Assembly: GCA_017549385.1 (NCBI GenBank)
Contig: JAFYUX010000175.1
Location: 1-11,572, forward strand
Direction of reading: 5' to 3'
Source of the DNA: Bacillota bacterium
Lineage (GTDB): Bacteria; Bacillota; Clostridia; Peptostreptococcales; Anaerovoracaceae
Length of the DNA: 11,572 nucleotides
Below are positions 1 through 6,534 of the stretch, piece after piece. The translations under genes were made by a program, and so were the position numbers. Under the pieces are notes generated by a model that saw nothing but the letters and a program-made list of their open reading frames with translations, made no database searches and was not told the DNA's origin. Numbering within the stretch: the first letter of the stretch is position 1; every line of letters begins with the position of its first letter.

Positions 1-272
1 CAGGCAAAAACGTGCTCATCATCGAAGATATCATCGACTCAGGCGTTACACTCAAGTACCTCAAGGACGTATTCTTTGCAGGCAAGGGTGCAAAGTCTGT
101 AAAGATTGTTACGCTTCTTGACAAGCCTGCTCGCAGAAAGACTGACGTAGTTCCTGATTATTCAGGTTTCACTGTTGATGATAAGTTCATCATCGGTTAT
201 GGTCTCGACTATGCAGAAAGATTCAGAGAACTTCCACATATCACATACTTAACAGAAATCGTTGAAAAATAA
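1..272 (+). CDS. hpt: Hypoxanthine phosphoribosyltransferase, C-terminal part (5' end outside window)
   Basis: This gene is cut by the left edge; the first whole codon starts at base 3 and 89 residues are visible up to a TAA stop. The enzyme family joins hypoxanthine or guanine to PRPP to give IMP or GMP in cytosolic purine salvage. The visible part opens with the PRPP-binding loop, seen as [12 protein letters not shown], which is diagnostic of purine phosphoribosyltransferases. It continues through the base-binding region (LLDKPARRK) to the conserved C-terminal block [17 protein letters not shown], typical of bacterial Hpt. Nothing looks broken in the visible part. A separate promoter-like site follows, so hpt need not be co-transcribed with pduL. 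A related PRPP-dependent transferase cannot be excluded without the N-terminus, but the [12 protein letters not shown] block strongly favours Hpt. Confidence 0.93.
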   Translation, partial: GKNVLIIEDIIDSGVTLKYLKDVFFAGKGAKSVKIVTLLDKPARRKTDVVPDYSGFTVDDKFIIGYGLDYAERFRELPHITYLTEIVEK

Positions 273-305
273 CTGATTTGTCGGCGGATGCCGTCAGAAA
301 TGTTG

Positions 306-334
306 TTGATTATAAAATCTATTTACATTACTAT
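306..334 (+). promoter_or_regulatory. Sigma-A-type promoter for pduL-deoC
   Basis: TTGATT at 306-311 and TACTAT at 329-334 are separated by 17 bases, close to the housekeeping consensus. Transcription would begin near 341, about 33 bases before the pduL start. The site lies in an AT-rich stretch, so chance matches are possible. Confidence 0.55.
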
Positions 335-373
335 TATCAATTTAAATGTAGTTTTTATTACAAGGAGGAAAAT

Positions 374-946
374 ATGGGTTACACAGTACCAGCAGGAATC
401 TCTAACAGACACGTACATATTTCTAAGGAAGATTTCGAAGCACTCTTCGGTGAAGGCGTAGAACTCACAAACTTCAAGGATCTCTCTCAGCCAGGTCAGT
501 TCGCTGCTAACGAAAAGGTTGACGTTGTTGGTCCAAGAGGCACACTCGCTGCTGTAAGAATTCTCGGTCCTTTCAGACCAGAAACACAGGTAGAACTTTG
601 TGAAACTGACTGCTTTATCGCAGGTTTCCCAGTAGACATCAGAGAATCTGGTAAGCTCGATGGCACACCAGGTTGCAAGCTCGTAGGTCCTAAGGGCGAA
701 ATCGAAATCCCACAGGGCGTTATGGTAGCTCTCAGACACGTTCACCTTTCTACAGCTCAGGCTGAAGAAGCTGGCGTTAAGGATGGCGACCTCGTAGGCA
801 TCAAGTTTGGTGGCCCTAAGGCTGTTACATTCGAAAACGTTCTCATCAGAGCTGGTGAAAAGCACTTCAGAGATATGCACCTTGATATCGACGAAGCTAA
901 CGCTGGTCACATCGCTAACGGCCAGGAAGGCGTTATCGTAAAATAA
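374..946 (+). CDS. pduL: Phosphate acyltransferase PduL (phosphotransacylase)
   Basis: PduL enzymes interconvert acyl-CoA and acyl phosphate (acetyl or propanoyl) and are unrelated to the Pta family. The 190-residue protein carries the two family hallmarks, NRHVHIS (His13, His15) and RHVHLS (His122, His124). These, with the late His169 in MHLDIDEANAG, belong to the histidine set that binds the active-site zinc ions in this family. I chose the ATG at 374 because AAGGAGG lies at 362-368, just upstream; the frame stays open to 278 but without a ribosome site. The protein begins almost directly with the catalytic domain and lacks the N-terminal encapsulation helix of microcompartment PduL forms. 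No shell-protein gene is seen nearby. I therefore infer a free cytosolic enzyme that makes acetyl phosphate for ATP synthesis. deoC follows after 27 bases, probably in the same transcript. Confidence 0.93.
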   Translation: MGYTVPAGISNRHVHISKEDFEALFGEGVELTNFKDLSQPGQFAANEKVDVVGPRGTLAAVRILGPFRPETQVELCETDCFIAGFPVDIRESGKLDGTPGCKLVGPKGEIEIPQGVMVALRHVHLSTAQAEEAGVKDGDLVGIKFGGPKAVTFENVLIRAGEKHFRDMHLDIDEANAGHIANGQEGVIVK

Positions 947-973
947 ATTAAAATAAAGTGAGGAATTTTTAAG

Positions 974-1618
974 ATGTCAGATCTTAATAAGGTAATTGAA
1001 TATACAAACGTAAAGTCTGGTTGTACAGTTGCTGACGTTAGAAGCTTATGTAAGCAGGCTATCATCAACGGCTTCAGAGGCGTTTGTGTAAACTCAGGTT
1101 TCGTAAGAATCTGTTATGAAGAATTAAAGGATCATCCAGAAGTAAAGATCGTTACAACTGCAGGTTTCCCTACAGGTGGCGGTTCTTTCAAGGCTAAGGT
1201 TTTCGAAGCTATCTTCGCTGCAGAAGAAGGTGCAAAGGAAGTTGACTTTGTTGCTAACATCGGTCTCCTTAAGGATCGTAAGGACAAGGAACTCCGTGAT
1301 GAAATCAGAAGCGCAGTTAAGAACACTAAGGGTCTTGCTGAAGTAAAGCTCATCATCGAAGCTCCACTTCTCACACAGGAAGAAATCGTTCGTATCTGTA
1401 CAATCGCTAAGGAAGAAGGCGTTGCTTTCATCAAGACTGCAACTGGTTTCAACGGCGAAACTACAGAAGAACACGTAAAGCTTATCAGAAAGACTGTAGG
1501 CAAGGATGTTAAGATCAAGGCTGCAGGTGGTATCAAGACAGCTGAACAGGCTAAGGCTATGTTAAGAGCTGGCGCAGACACTATCGGTACAAGCTCTCTG
1601 ATTAAGGAAGAAGAATAA
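974..1618 (+). CDS. deoC: Deoxyribose-phosphate aldolase
   Basis: DeoC cleaves 2-deoxyribose 5-phosphate into glyceraldehyde 3-phosphate and acetaldehyde, the last step of deoxynucleoside breakdown in the cytosol. The 214-residue protein has the expected TIM-barrel motifs. The Schiff-base lysine is Lys154 in FIKTATGF, the second active-site lysine is Lys182 in KIKAAGG, and Asp91 sits in EVDFVAN. The cysteine that E. coli has in its AICIYP block is kept as Cys38 (GVCVN). The early strand reads VIEYTNV, where most family members have an Asp-X-Thr pattern, so Glu9 replaces the usual aspartate. The start at 974 is preceded by GTGAGGA, about 9 bases upstream. The gene shares a transcript with pduL and ends at a strong terminator. 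Acetaldehyde made here could reach PduL after oxidation to acetyl-CoA; no aldehyde dehydrogenase gene is in the window. Confidence 0.95.
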   Translation: MSDLNKVIEYTNVKSGCTVADVRSLCKQAIINGFRGVCVNSGFVRICYEELKDHPEVKIVTTAGFPTGGGSFKAKVFEAIFAAEEGAKEVDFVANIGLLKDRKDKELRDEIRSAVKNTKGLAEVKLIIEAPLLTQEEIVRICTIAKEEGVAFIKTATGFNGETTEEHVKLIRKTVGKDVKIKAAGGIKTAEQAKAMLRAGADTIGTSSLIKEEE

Positions 1619-1640
1619 TCTAAACAGAATATTCACATAA

Positions 1641-1679
1641 AAAGGACGTTTCATCAGAAACGTCCTTTTATGGTTTTTG
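1641..1679 (+). terminator. Intrinsic terminator of pduL-deoC
   Basis: The 11-base arms AAAGGACGTTT (1641-1651) and AAACGTCCTTT (1658-1668) pair perfectly around a 6-base loop. T-rich sequence follows (TTTTATGGTTTTT). It sits 22 bases after the deoC stop. Confidence 0.85.
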
Positions 1680-1680
1680 C

Positions 1681-1716
1681 AAAAAGAAAACCCCACTGAT
1701 TTAGCGGGGCCGATTT
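1681..1716 (-). terminator. Intrinsic terminator of murA
   Basis: On the minus strand CCCCGCT and AGTGGGG (1703-1709 and 1691-1697) form a 7-bp stem with one G-U pair and a 5-base loop. TTTTCTTTTT follows (1690-1681). The plus strand also has a run of six T after the stem, so the element may act in both directions between the convergent deoC and murA genes. Confidence 0.8.
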
Positions 1717-1725
1717 TTTATAATC

Positions 1726-2985
1726 TTAGTCTTCTTTTCTAATCTCTGCACCGATGCCTCTGAGCTTATCTACAAACTCAGTGTAGCCTCTTTCGATATG
1801 ATAAATCTCAGTTACTTCTGTAGTGCCTGATGCAACAAGACCTGCAAGTACGAGAGCAGCACCTGCACGAAGGTCAGTAGACATAACAGATGAACCGTGG
1901 AGCGGTGCGCCGCCGTTGATGATTGCGCTTCTGCCGTCATGTGTGATATCAGCACCCATACGATTGAGTTCTGAGATGTGCATGTATCTGTTTTCGAAAA
2001 CTGTTTCGATAACTGTGCTCTGGCCTTCTACTGTTGTGAGCAGTGCCATGAACTGAGACTGCATGTCAGTAGGGAATCCCGGATATGGGAGAGTCTTGAT
2101 GTCTGTTGCTACTAAAGGATTTACGTCGCCTCTTACTCTGAGACCATCGATAGTGTCCTCAACAACGCAACCGCACTCTGTGAGCTTTGCGATGACAGGA
2201 CGAACGTGATCAGGAACAACGTTTTTAATGAGAACGTCACCTCTAGTGATAGCAGCTGCAACCATGAAAGTACCAGTTTCGATACGGTCAGGGATAACTG
2301 TGTGAGTAGTACCGTGAAGACGTTCTACACCTTCGATCTTGATAGTGTCAGTACCAGCACCCTTGATCTTTGCGCCCATCTTGTTGAGATAGTTTGCAAG
2401 GTCTACGATTTCTGGTTCTTCTGCTACGTTTTCGATTATAGTAGTACCTTCTGCAAATACTGCAGCTGTGATGATGTTTTCAGTAGCACCTACGCTAGGG
2501 TAATCGAGGTAAATTCTGTTACCCTTGAGCTTTTCTGCTCTTGCTTCTACGTGGTGTTCGCCAAAGATAATCTCCGCACCTAAAGCCTCGAATCCCTTGA
2601 GGTGAAGATCGATAGGTCTTGCACCGATAGCACAGCCACCAGGAAGAGCTACTACTGCACTACCCTTACGAGCGAGAATAGGACCCATAGTGAGAATGGA
2701 TGCTCTCATACGCTTTGCCAGTTCTGGCGGAGTTTCGTTGTGCAGAATTTCAGTTGCGTTTAATGATAATCTATTGTTACTGAAGTCAGCGTCTACTTTT
2801 ACGCCCAGACTTTCGAGAATCTGGCACATAACTTCTACGTCACGAAGAGCAGGTACATCCTGGATGATGCACTCTTCGTTGCAAAGCAGAGTAGCTGCCA
2901 TAATAGGGAGCACAGAGTTTTTTGCACCGCTGATGCTCACTTCTCCTCTTAACGGGCCTTTGTTTTCTACTAAGAATTTAGCCAC
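1726..2985 (-). CDS. murA: UDP-N-acetylglucosamine 1-carboxyvinyltransferase MurA
   Basis: MurA transfers enolpyruvate from PEP to UDP-GlcNAc, the first committed step of peptidoglycan synthesis in the cytosol. The 419-residue length is typical. Visible active-site features are Lys22 in GAKNS, Cys118 in the loop GGCAIGARP, Asp307 in PGFPTDMQ and Arg399 in HIERGYTEF. Because Cys118 is present, the enzyme should be the fosfomycin-sensitive type by family knowledge. The start is a GTG at 2985. GGAGGA at 2991-2996 lies 5 bases upstream, and the protein then begins MAKF as expected. An ATG at 2990 is in another frame, touches the ribosome site and stops after six codons. A promoter-like site lies just upstream inside the end of spmB, so murA can be expressed apart from the sporulation genes. 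Low-GC bacteria often carry two MurA paralogues; which one this is cannot be told here. Confidence 0.97.
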   Translation of the reverse strand: MAKFLVENKGPLRGEVSISGAKNSVLPIMAATLLCNEECIIQDVPALRDVEVMCQILESLGVKVDADFSNNRLSLNATEILHNETPPELAKRMRASILTMGPILARKGSAVVALPGGCAIGARPIDLHLKGFEALGAEIIFGEHHVEARAEKLKGNRIYLDYPSVGATENIITAAVFAEGTTIIENVAEEPEIVDLANYLNKMGAKIKGAGTDTIKIEGVERLHGTTHTVIPDRIETGTFMVAAAITRGDVLIKNVVPDHVRPVIAKLTECGCVVEDTIDGLRVRGDVNPLVATDIKTLPYPGFPTDMQSQFMALLTTVEGQSTVIETVFENRYMHISELNRMGADITHDGRSAIINGGAPLHGSSVMSTDLRAGAALVLAGLVASGTTEVTEIYHIERGYTEFVDKLRGIGAEIRKED

Positions 2986-3025
2986 TTCATTCCTCCAAAT
3001 CTAAAAATGTACATAATGCACAGAT

Positions 3026-3054
3026 ATTATACACTATCACATGACTTTGCACAA
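3026..3054 (-). promoter_or_regulatory. Sigma-A-type promoter for murA
   Basis: On the minus strand TTGTGC (3054-3049) and a perfect TATAAT (3031-3026) are separated by 17 bases. Transcription would start near 3019, about 34 bases before the GTG start. The -35 and most of the spacer overlap the last codons of spmB, and the -10 lies just after its stop. Confidence 0.7.
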
Positions 3055-3564
3055 CAAGAATGATGCCCAGATACCAATAATATACCCGGCGATGCCGACC
3101 GCAACGGTGTGTCGCAGGTGCTTTACAGATGTGACTCCAAAGTAAACAGCGATAGCGTACAGCAGAGTTTCGCTGCTCCCCATCATAGTGGAAGCGCACC
3201 TGCACACAAAGCTGTCAGCACCAAAATTTTCGGCAAGCTGTTCTACCAGTACCAGAGTACCGCTGCCGGATACAGGGCGCATTATCATAAAAGATAAAAG
3301 CTCTTGTGGCAGGCCCAGGATATTAAAGACAGGAGCTACCAGTTTTTCAAGTGCAGAGAGGGCTCCTGAATCAGTCATAAGAGTAATAGCTAGAAAAATG
3401 GCAATAATGTATGGAGTGATATTGGCTGCAGAGGAAAGTCCTTCGCGGCAGCCTTCGATAAACAGATCGTAAACGGGAGCCTTTTTTACAAAACCGTAGA
3501 TCAGGATGATTGCAAGAAGGGCCGGCAGAAAAGCGGAGGATATCATAGAGAGGATGTGGCTCAT
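3037..3564 (-). CDS. spmB: Spore maturation protein B
   Basis: SpmB is a membrane protein that, with SpmA, is needed for normal spore core dehydration and heat resistance in Bacillus and Clostridium; the transported substrate is not known to me. The 175-residue protein shows hydrophobic segments near residues 8-25, 50-65, 76-95, 131-144 and 153-172. It also has the family motifs RPVSGSG (96-102) and GSSETLLY (129-136). I chose the ATG at 3564 because AAAGGAGGAG lies about 9 bases upstream and the ATG overlaps the spmA stop as ATGA, the usual arrangement for coupled translation. The open frame extends further upstream, but that part is spmA read out of frame. murA follows 51 bases downstream with its own promoter. 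Confidence 0.93.
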   Translation of the reverse strand: MSHILSMISSAFLPALLAIILIYGFVKKAPVYDLFIEGCREGLSSAANITPYIIAIFLAITLMTDSGALSALEKLVAPVFNILGLPQELLSFMIMRPVSGSGTLVLVEQLAENFGADSFVCRCASTMMGSSETLLYAIAVYFGVTSVKHLRHTVAVGIAGYIIGIWASFLLCKVM

Positions 3565-4160
3565 GGCGGGGCACTCCTCCTTTCGCAGATTTTGCAGACT
3601 GCGATGCTTGTTATGGTAGATAGCAGTCCTGCGATGAGAGAGGGGAGGATGATATCCTCCGGGGCAGCGGAGCCGGCCCTGGATCTTATATCGACAACAG
3701 TCACTGGAACCAGCTGCAGCATGGACATGTTTACAGTGGCAAACATGCACATTTCATTGCTGGCGTATTCTTTGCGGGGATTTGTTTCATCCAGCTTTTT
3801 CATAGCTTGAAGGCTAAAGACGGTTGCGCTGTTTCCTGCACCAAATATATTGGCCATAAATCCCATGAGCATCAGCATGAGAGTATCTTCATCTTTTATG
3901 TTGGGGAACAGGAAACTCATGATTTTACGGCATTTCACAGAGAGAGAATGAATCAGCCCCGATCCTTTTGCTATATTCATAAAACCGCTCCAGAGTCCCA
4001 TTATGCCTGCAAGGCCGATGACAAAATATACGGCTTCTTCGCAGCTGGTAAAAAGGCTGTCTGAAAAGCTGACGCTGCCATCCGCAGCGGTGCCTGGAAG
4101 GCTCGAAAAACCAAAGGATAATATTCCTGCGGCAAGCATAATGGCCCAGATTTTATTCAT
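3561..4160 (-). CDS. spmA: Spore maturation protein A
   Basis: SpmA is the partner of SpmB, with the same role in spore dehydration. The 199-residue length matches the family. Hydrophobic segments lie near residues 4-20, 44-63, 93-107 and 166-188. The conserved loop NIFGAGNSATVF (104-115) is characteristic of this nucleoside-recognition (Gate) family. AGGAGG lies just before the ATG at 4160. Codon use differs from the strongly biased neighbours pduL, deoC and murA, with more GGG, ATA and GCG. This fits a gene expressed weakly or only during sporulation rather than a transferred gene. The stop overlaps the spmB start by 4 bases. A sigma-E-like site upstream would fit mother-cell expression, as known for spmAB in B. 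subtilis. Confidence 0.94.
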   Translation of the reverse strand: MNKIWAIMLAAGILSFGFSSLPGTAADGSVSFSDSLFTSCEEAVYFVIGLAGIMGLWSGFMNIAKGSGLIHSLSVKCRKIMSFLFPNIKDEDTLMLMLMGFMANIFGAGNSATVFSLQAMKKLDETNPRKEYASNEMCMFATVNMSMLQLVPVTVVDIRSRAGSAAPEDIILPSLIAGLLSTITSIAVCKICERRSAPP

Positions 4161-4210
4161 AATTCCTCCTGAGAGTGGATATCAGGTTGGGTAAAATTGT
4201 GTTACGTGTA

Positions 4211-4239
4211 AGTATATTAATACATGTATGTATATATTC
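4211..4239 (-). promoter_or_regulatory. Possible sigma-E-type promoter for spmAB
   Basis: On the minus strand GAATATA (4239-4233), then 14 bases, then AATATACT (4218-4211) resembles the sigma-E pattern (ATATT, 13-15 bases, CATACAnT) with two mismatches in the -10. An overlapping sigma-A reading, TTGAAA (4258-4253), 16 bases, TATATA (4236-4231), is also possible. The stretch is very AT-rich and contains the palindrome ATACATGTAT at 4220-4229. Confidence 0.35.
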
Positions 4240-4266
4240 TAATTTACAGTTATTTCAAGTTTCTGG

Positions 4267-4295
4267 TTGAAATTTCATAAATCTTATGGTTTAAT
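4267..4295 (+). promoter_or_regulatory. Sigma-A-type promoter for the small membrane protein and abrB
   Basis: TTGAAA at 4267-4272 and TTTAAT at 4290-4295 are separated by 17 bases. Transcription would start near 4302, leaving a leader of about 50 bases before the ATG at 4354. This is the only good promoter seen upstream of abrB. Confidence 0.6.
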
Positions 4296-4353
4296 TCAAA
4301 TAGACGTCAAAAGTCATTAAAAGAATGGACGTACTGATACAGAAGGGGTAGGT

Positions 4354-4668
4354 ATGAATACTACAATTACAATTGGTGATGCGCTGCTGCTCCTTATCGG
4401 CATTTGTGCTGTTATCCTGCTGGTTTATGTTATCAGAGTTGTAAGAAACTGCATTCCAGCAGTTAAGTCTCTTACAAAGATTCTGGATGATACGCAGAAA
4501 GTTACAGGAGTTGTTTCCGAGGCCACTACAGGCATGGAAGAAGTAGTAAGTACGCTGTCAGAGTCAACGACTGACATGGCAGATTTTATTAAAAACAATC
4601 AGAGTACGGTTAAGGCGGTTGTTAGTCTTGTAAACGCCGTAGTCTCAATCAGGAAATTATTATCTTAA
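4354..4668 (+). CDS. Small single-pass membrane protein, DUF948-like
   Basis: I do not recognise a precise family member. The 104-residue protein has one strong hydrophobic segment at about residues 7-29, followed by positively charged residues (IRVVRN), so the C-terminal part is probably cytosolic. Residues 35-102 form a long helix rich in Ser, Thr and Val with spaced hydrophobic residues, likely a coiled coil or amphipathic helix. This layout resembles DUF948-type proteins of Bacillota, whose function is poorly known. The ribosome site is weak (AAGGGG, then TAGG near the ATG). abrB follows 38 bases downstream, probably in the same transcript; spmA is divergent. A role in sporulation or the cell envelope is only a guess from the neighbours. 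Confidence 0.7.
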   Translation: MNTTITIGDALLLLIGICAVILLVYVIRVVRNCIPAVKSLTKILDDTQKVTGVVSEATTGMEEVVSTLSESTTDMADFIKNNQSTVKAVVSLVNAVVSIRKLLS

Positions 4669-4706
4669 GGATATCCAAATCTGAAAAGTAAGGAAAGGAG
4701 ATTGAA

Positions 4707-4949
4707 ATGAAAGCAACTGGTATTGTTAGAAAGGTAGACGAGCTTGGTAGAGTAGTTCTCCCGATCGAACTCAGAAGAAATCTCAATATCAACATCAAGG
4801 ATCCAATCGAAATCTTTGTAGATGGCGAGTACATCATGCTTAAGAAGTACGAGCCAGCATGCATCTTCTGCGGAAACGCAAAAAACGTAGTTACTGTACG
4901 TGGTAAAAACGTTTGCGAAGACTGCATTGCAGAAATCAAAGGCGAATAA
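4707..4949 (+). CDS. abrB: AbrB-family transition-state regulator with C-terminal zinc site
   Basis: AbrB-type proteins are small DNA-binding dimers that repress post-exponential genes until sporulation starts. The 80-residue protein begins with the swapped-hairpin DNA-binding domain (residues 1-50), with the signature GIVRKVDELGRVVLPIELRR. A short C-terminal region carries two Cys pairs, CIFC (Cys52, Cys55) and CEDC (Cys70, Cys73), spaced like a zinc ribbon. This form occurs in clostridial AbrB and, as I recall, not in B. subtilis AbrB, whose C-terminus is a different dimerisation region. AAAGGAG lies 6 bases before the ATG. A strong terminator follows the stop. Among the sporulation genes here it may govern the switch into sporulation, but no target site was identified. 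Confidence 0.92.
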   Translation: MKATGIVRKVDELGRVVLPIELRRNLNINIKDPIEIFVDGEYIMLKKYEPACIFCGNAKNVVTVRGKNVCEDCIAEIKGE

Positions 4950-4961
4950 TTATAAAAATAA

Positions 4962-5006
4962 CGGGTGACTTCACTAAATGTGCAGTCACCCGATTTTTAT
5001 TTTTTG
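4962..5006 (+). terminator. Intrinsic terminator of abrB, probably bidirectional
   Basis: Perfect 9-base arms CGGGTGACT (4962-4970) and AGTCACCCG (4984-4992) enclose a 13-base loop that can form three more pairs. ATTTTTATTTTTT follows. The minus strand also has a T-rich stretch after the stem, so it could back up termination of the convergent aminotransferase gene. Confidence 0.9.
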
Positions 5007-5031
5007 TATGGTTTTGCAGTTCGGTTAAAAT

Positions 5032-5052
5032 CCTGACCGCGGAGCGGTCGGG
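5032..5052 (-). terminator. Possible terminator of the aminotransferase gene
   Basis: On the minus strand CCCGACCGC and GCGGTCAGG pair over 9 bp (one wobble) around a 3-base loop, 4 bases after the aminotransferase stop. The following tract, ATTTTAA, is short, so termination may be weak without the abrB hairpin beyond it. Confidence 0.55.
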
Positions 5053-5056
5053 AATA

Positions 5057-6301
5057 CTAGCCGTTGATAGTTTTGATAGCTTCGGCGATCTTAGCAGGGA
5101 GGATGCGGCATGCTTCTTCTGTGATAGAAGAGATGGCAACTCTGATACCACCGCCGATTGCAATACAGAAGATGTTTGACTTGAATAATTCTTCGTTTAC
5201 TGCGTCTTCGTTTTCGCATGGGATAGTGATAAAGAAACCAGCGTTGAACGGACAAGTACGGAGACCTGCTTCGTCAGCAGCTTCTTTGAATGCCTTGCAT
5301 CTTGCGGCAAGGAGATCTTCGTAGGCTTTTCTTTCTTCGAATACCTTTGCAAGGAGGACTTCGTCGTTGAATACCTTTGCAAGTGCAATCTGACCAACTC
5401 TAGTTGAGTTTGACCATGAGCCTCTGCTTGCGAAAGAAGTTACGCGCTTGAATTCTGCTGCGATCTCAGCATCGCTAGTTACGCATAACATGGCGCCTGT
5501 ACGGAGACCATAGAAAGTGAATCCCTTTGATGCGCTGAAACCAACAACTGTAAGAATATTTGCAGGGAGGTTGCCGAACTTAGGAAGGAATTCTCTTGCC
5601 TTATCGGAATCTCCTGAAAAATCGATATATGCAATATCCAGGAAGAAAGTGATTTTCTTGCCAGGCTTTGCGCAACGCTTGAGAATAGCGATGATTTCGT
5701 CCCATGTTTCATTTGATGGTGTGTAGCCAGTAGGGTTGTGAGCTGGTGCGTTAAAGATGATAACAACACCGTCCTGAACTTCAAGAAGCTCGTTGATCTT
5801 GCCCTCAAAAGAAGCGAAATTGAAGTTGTCGTTGTCGTCGAACATCTGATAAGTATAAACTTTTCTGCCGATTTCTGTTGCGATAACGTTGTATGGGCTC
5901 CAGTGCCAGTTTGAAGTCAGAATAGAATCACCAGGCTTTGTATAGCATGAGATTGTGTTTCTGATGCTGCCTGTACCGCCAGGAGTTGCACATGCTTCGA
6001 TGTAGCCTTCTGGCATATGATTTCCGAAAGTGATTGTTTTTATAACGTCGAGATATTCTGCAGTACCTGCGATAGGTGCGTACTCAGCGTACTCAGCAGG
6101 AGTCATGTTCTTGAGAACGTCAATCATAGATGAAAGAACTATGAGATTGCCATCGTCGTCAAGAAGAACGCCAATAGAAGCATTGATAACGTTTTCTTTG
6201 CCATGTTCTTTAATAGCGGCTTTTGCAAGCTGGTTTACGCCAAAAAGCTTGTCCTTACCTGTGATGACACGGCCGTTTCCTTCGGCAAATAAATATTCCA
6301 T
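5057..6301 (-). CDS. Class I (I-alpha-like) PLP aminotransferase, probably aspartate or aromatic
   Basis: The enzyme moves an amino group between an amino acid and a 2-oxo acid using PLP. Fold-type I motifs are in order: TPGGTGSIRN (107-116), HNPTG (188-192), FFLDIAY (219-225) with Asp222 for the PLP ring nitrogen, SASKGFTFYGLR (256-267) with the PLP-binding Lys259, and Arg387 (GGIRVAI) for the substrate carboxylate. The TPGGTG block and SRGSWSN (292-298) resemble the AspC/TyrB branch. Arg293 aligns with the arginine that binds the side-chain carboxylate there, favouring aspartate or glutamate; the true substrate is unproven. I chose the ATG at 6301 (414 residues) because AGAGG lies about 8 bases upstream. 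An in-frame ATG at 6322 has no ribosome site. Its promoter leaves a leader of about 80 bases in which I saw no clear structure. Confidence 0.88.
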   Translation of the reverse strand: MEYLFAEGNGRVITGKDKLFGVNQLAKAAIKEHGKENVINASIGVLLDDDGNLIVLSSMIDVLKNMTPAEYAEYAPIAGTAEYLDVIKTITFGNHMPEGYIEACATPGGTGSIRNTISCYTKPGDSILTSNWHWSPYNVIATEIGRKVYTYQMFDDNDNFNFASFEGKINELLEVQDGVVIIFNAPAHNPTGYTPSNETWDEIIAILKRCAKPGKKITFFLDIAYIDFSGDSDKAREFLPKFGNLPANILTVVGFSASKGFTFYGLRTGAMLCVTSDAEIAAEFKRVTSFASRGSWSNSTRVGQIALAKVFNDEVLLAKVFEERKAYEDLLAARCKAFKEAADEAGLRTCPFNAGFFITIPCENEDAVNEELFKSNIFCIAIGGGIRVAISSITEEACRILPAKIAEAIKTING

Positions 6302-6390
6302 ACATAATACCTCTGTTTCCATGAAAATTGTCTGTCCAGATGAAATGTGCAGCTCAAAGCCACAATCATTGTTAAAGCCTGAACAAAAAA

Positions 6391-6419
6391 ATTATACTCC
6401 AAACAGCATAGTCAATCAA
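6391..6419 (-). promoter_or_regulatory. Sigma-A-type promoter for the aminotransferase gene
   Basis: On the minus strand TTGATT (6419-6414) and a perfect TATAAT (6396-6391) are separated by 17 bases. Transcription would start near 6384. Confidence 0.75.
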
Positions 6420-6484
6420 GGAAATTGTATGCAAAATGTAATTTTGTATATATGTGAGCAAAATAAAACTTTCTTTTTTCGCCG

Positions 6485-6514
6485 GTATTAGGGGAGCTTT
6501 TTAAGGCAAGAATA
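6485..6514 (+). promoter_or_regulatory. Sigma-F-type promoter for spoIIQ
   Basis: GTATT at 6485-6489, a 15-base spacer and GGCAAGAATA at 6505-6514 fit the forespore sigma-F pattern (GYATA, 15-16 bases, GGnnAnAHTR). The -10 matches at every defined position and the -35 at four of five. The predicted start, around 6520, falls at the edge of the ribosome site (GGAGGTG, 6521-6527), so the mRNA leader would be very short. A weaker sigma-A-like site (TTGTAT 6425-6430, TATATA 6447-6452) lies upstream. Confidence 0.65.
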
Positions 6515-6534
6515 ATAACCGGAGGTGGATTGAA

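Noticed and set aside
275..299. Hairpin CGGC-GGAT-GCCG after hpt as a terminator.
   Set aside because: The stem is only 4 bp plus a bulged extension, and no T-run follows.
278..373. In-frame upstream extension of pduL from a TTG.
   Set aside because: The segment covers the predicted promoter and the strong ribosome site at 362-368. The extra residues resemble neither PduL nor an encapsulation peptide.
323..910. Minus-strand open frame of 195 codons opposite pduL.
   Set aside because: It mirrors pduL, whose biased codons keep the opposite frame open. The product is rich in Ser, Phe and Cys, has no ribosome site and resembles no family.
374..946. PduL as evidence of a bacterial microcompartment locus.
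   Set aside because: There is no shell-protein gene in the window and no N-terminal encapsulation helix; PduL also occurs as a housekeeping enzyme.
1132..1581. Minus-strand open frames opposite deoC.
   Set aside because: They are composition shadows of deoC, with low-complexity Ser/Ala/Leu product and no initiation signal.
2206..2583. Plus-strand open frame of 125 codons inside murA.
   Set aside because: It is antisense to a clearly real murA; the product is Ser/Cys/Phe-rich and has no ribosome site.
3565..3750. N-terminal extension of SpmB to 3750.
   Set aside because: That stretch is the end of spmA read in another frame. The 3564 ATG has a ribosome site and gives the family N-terminus.
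6030..6491. Plus-strand open frame across the aminotransferase start and its promoter.
   Set aside because: It overlaps a well-supported gene and its TATAAT promoter, and has no recognisable product or ribosome site.
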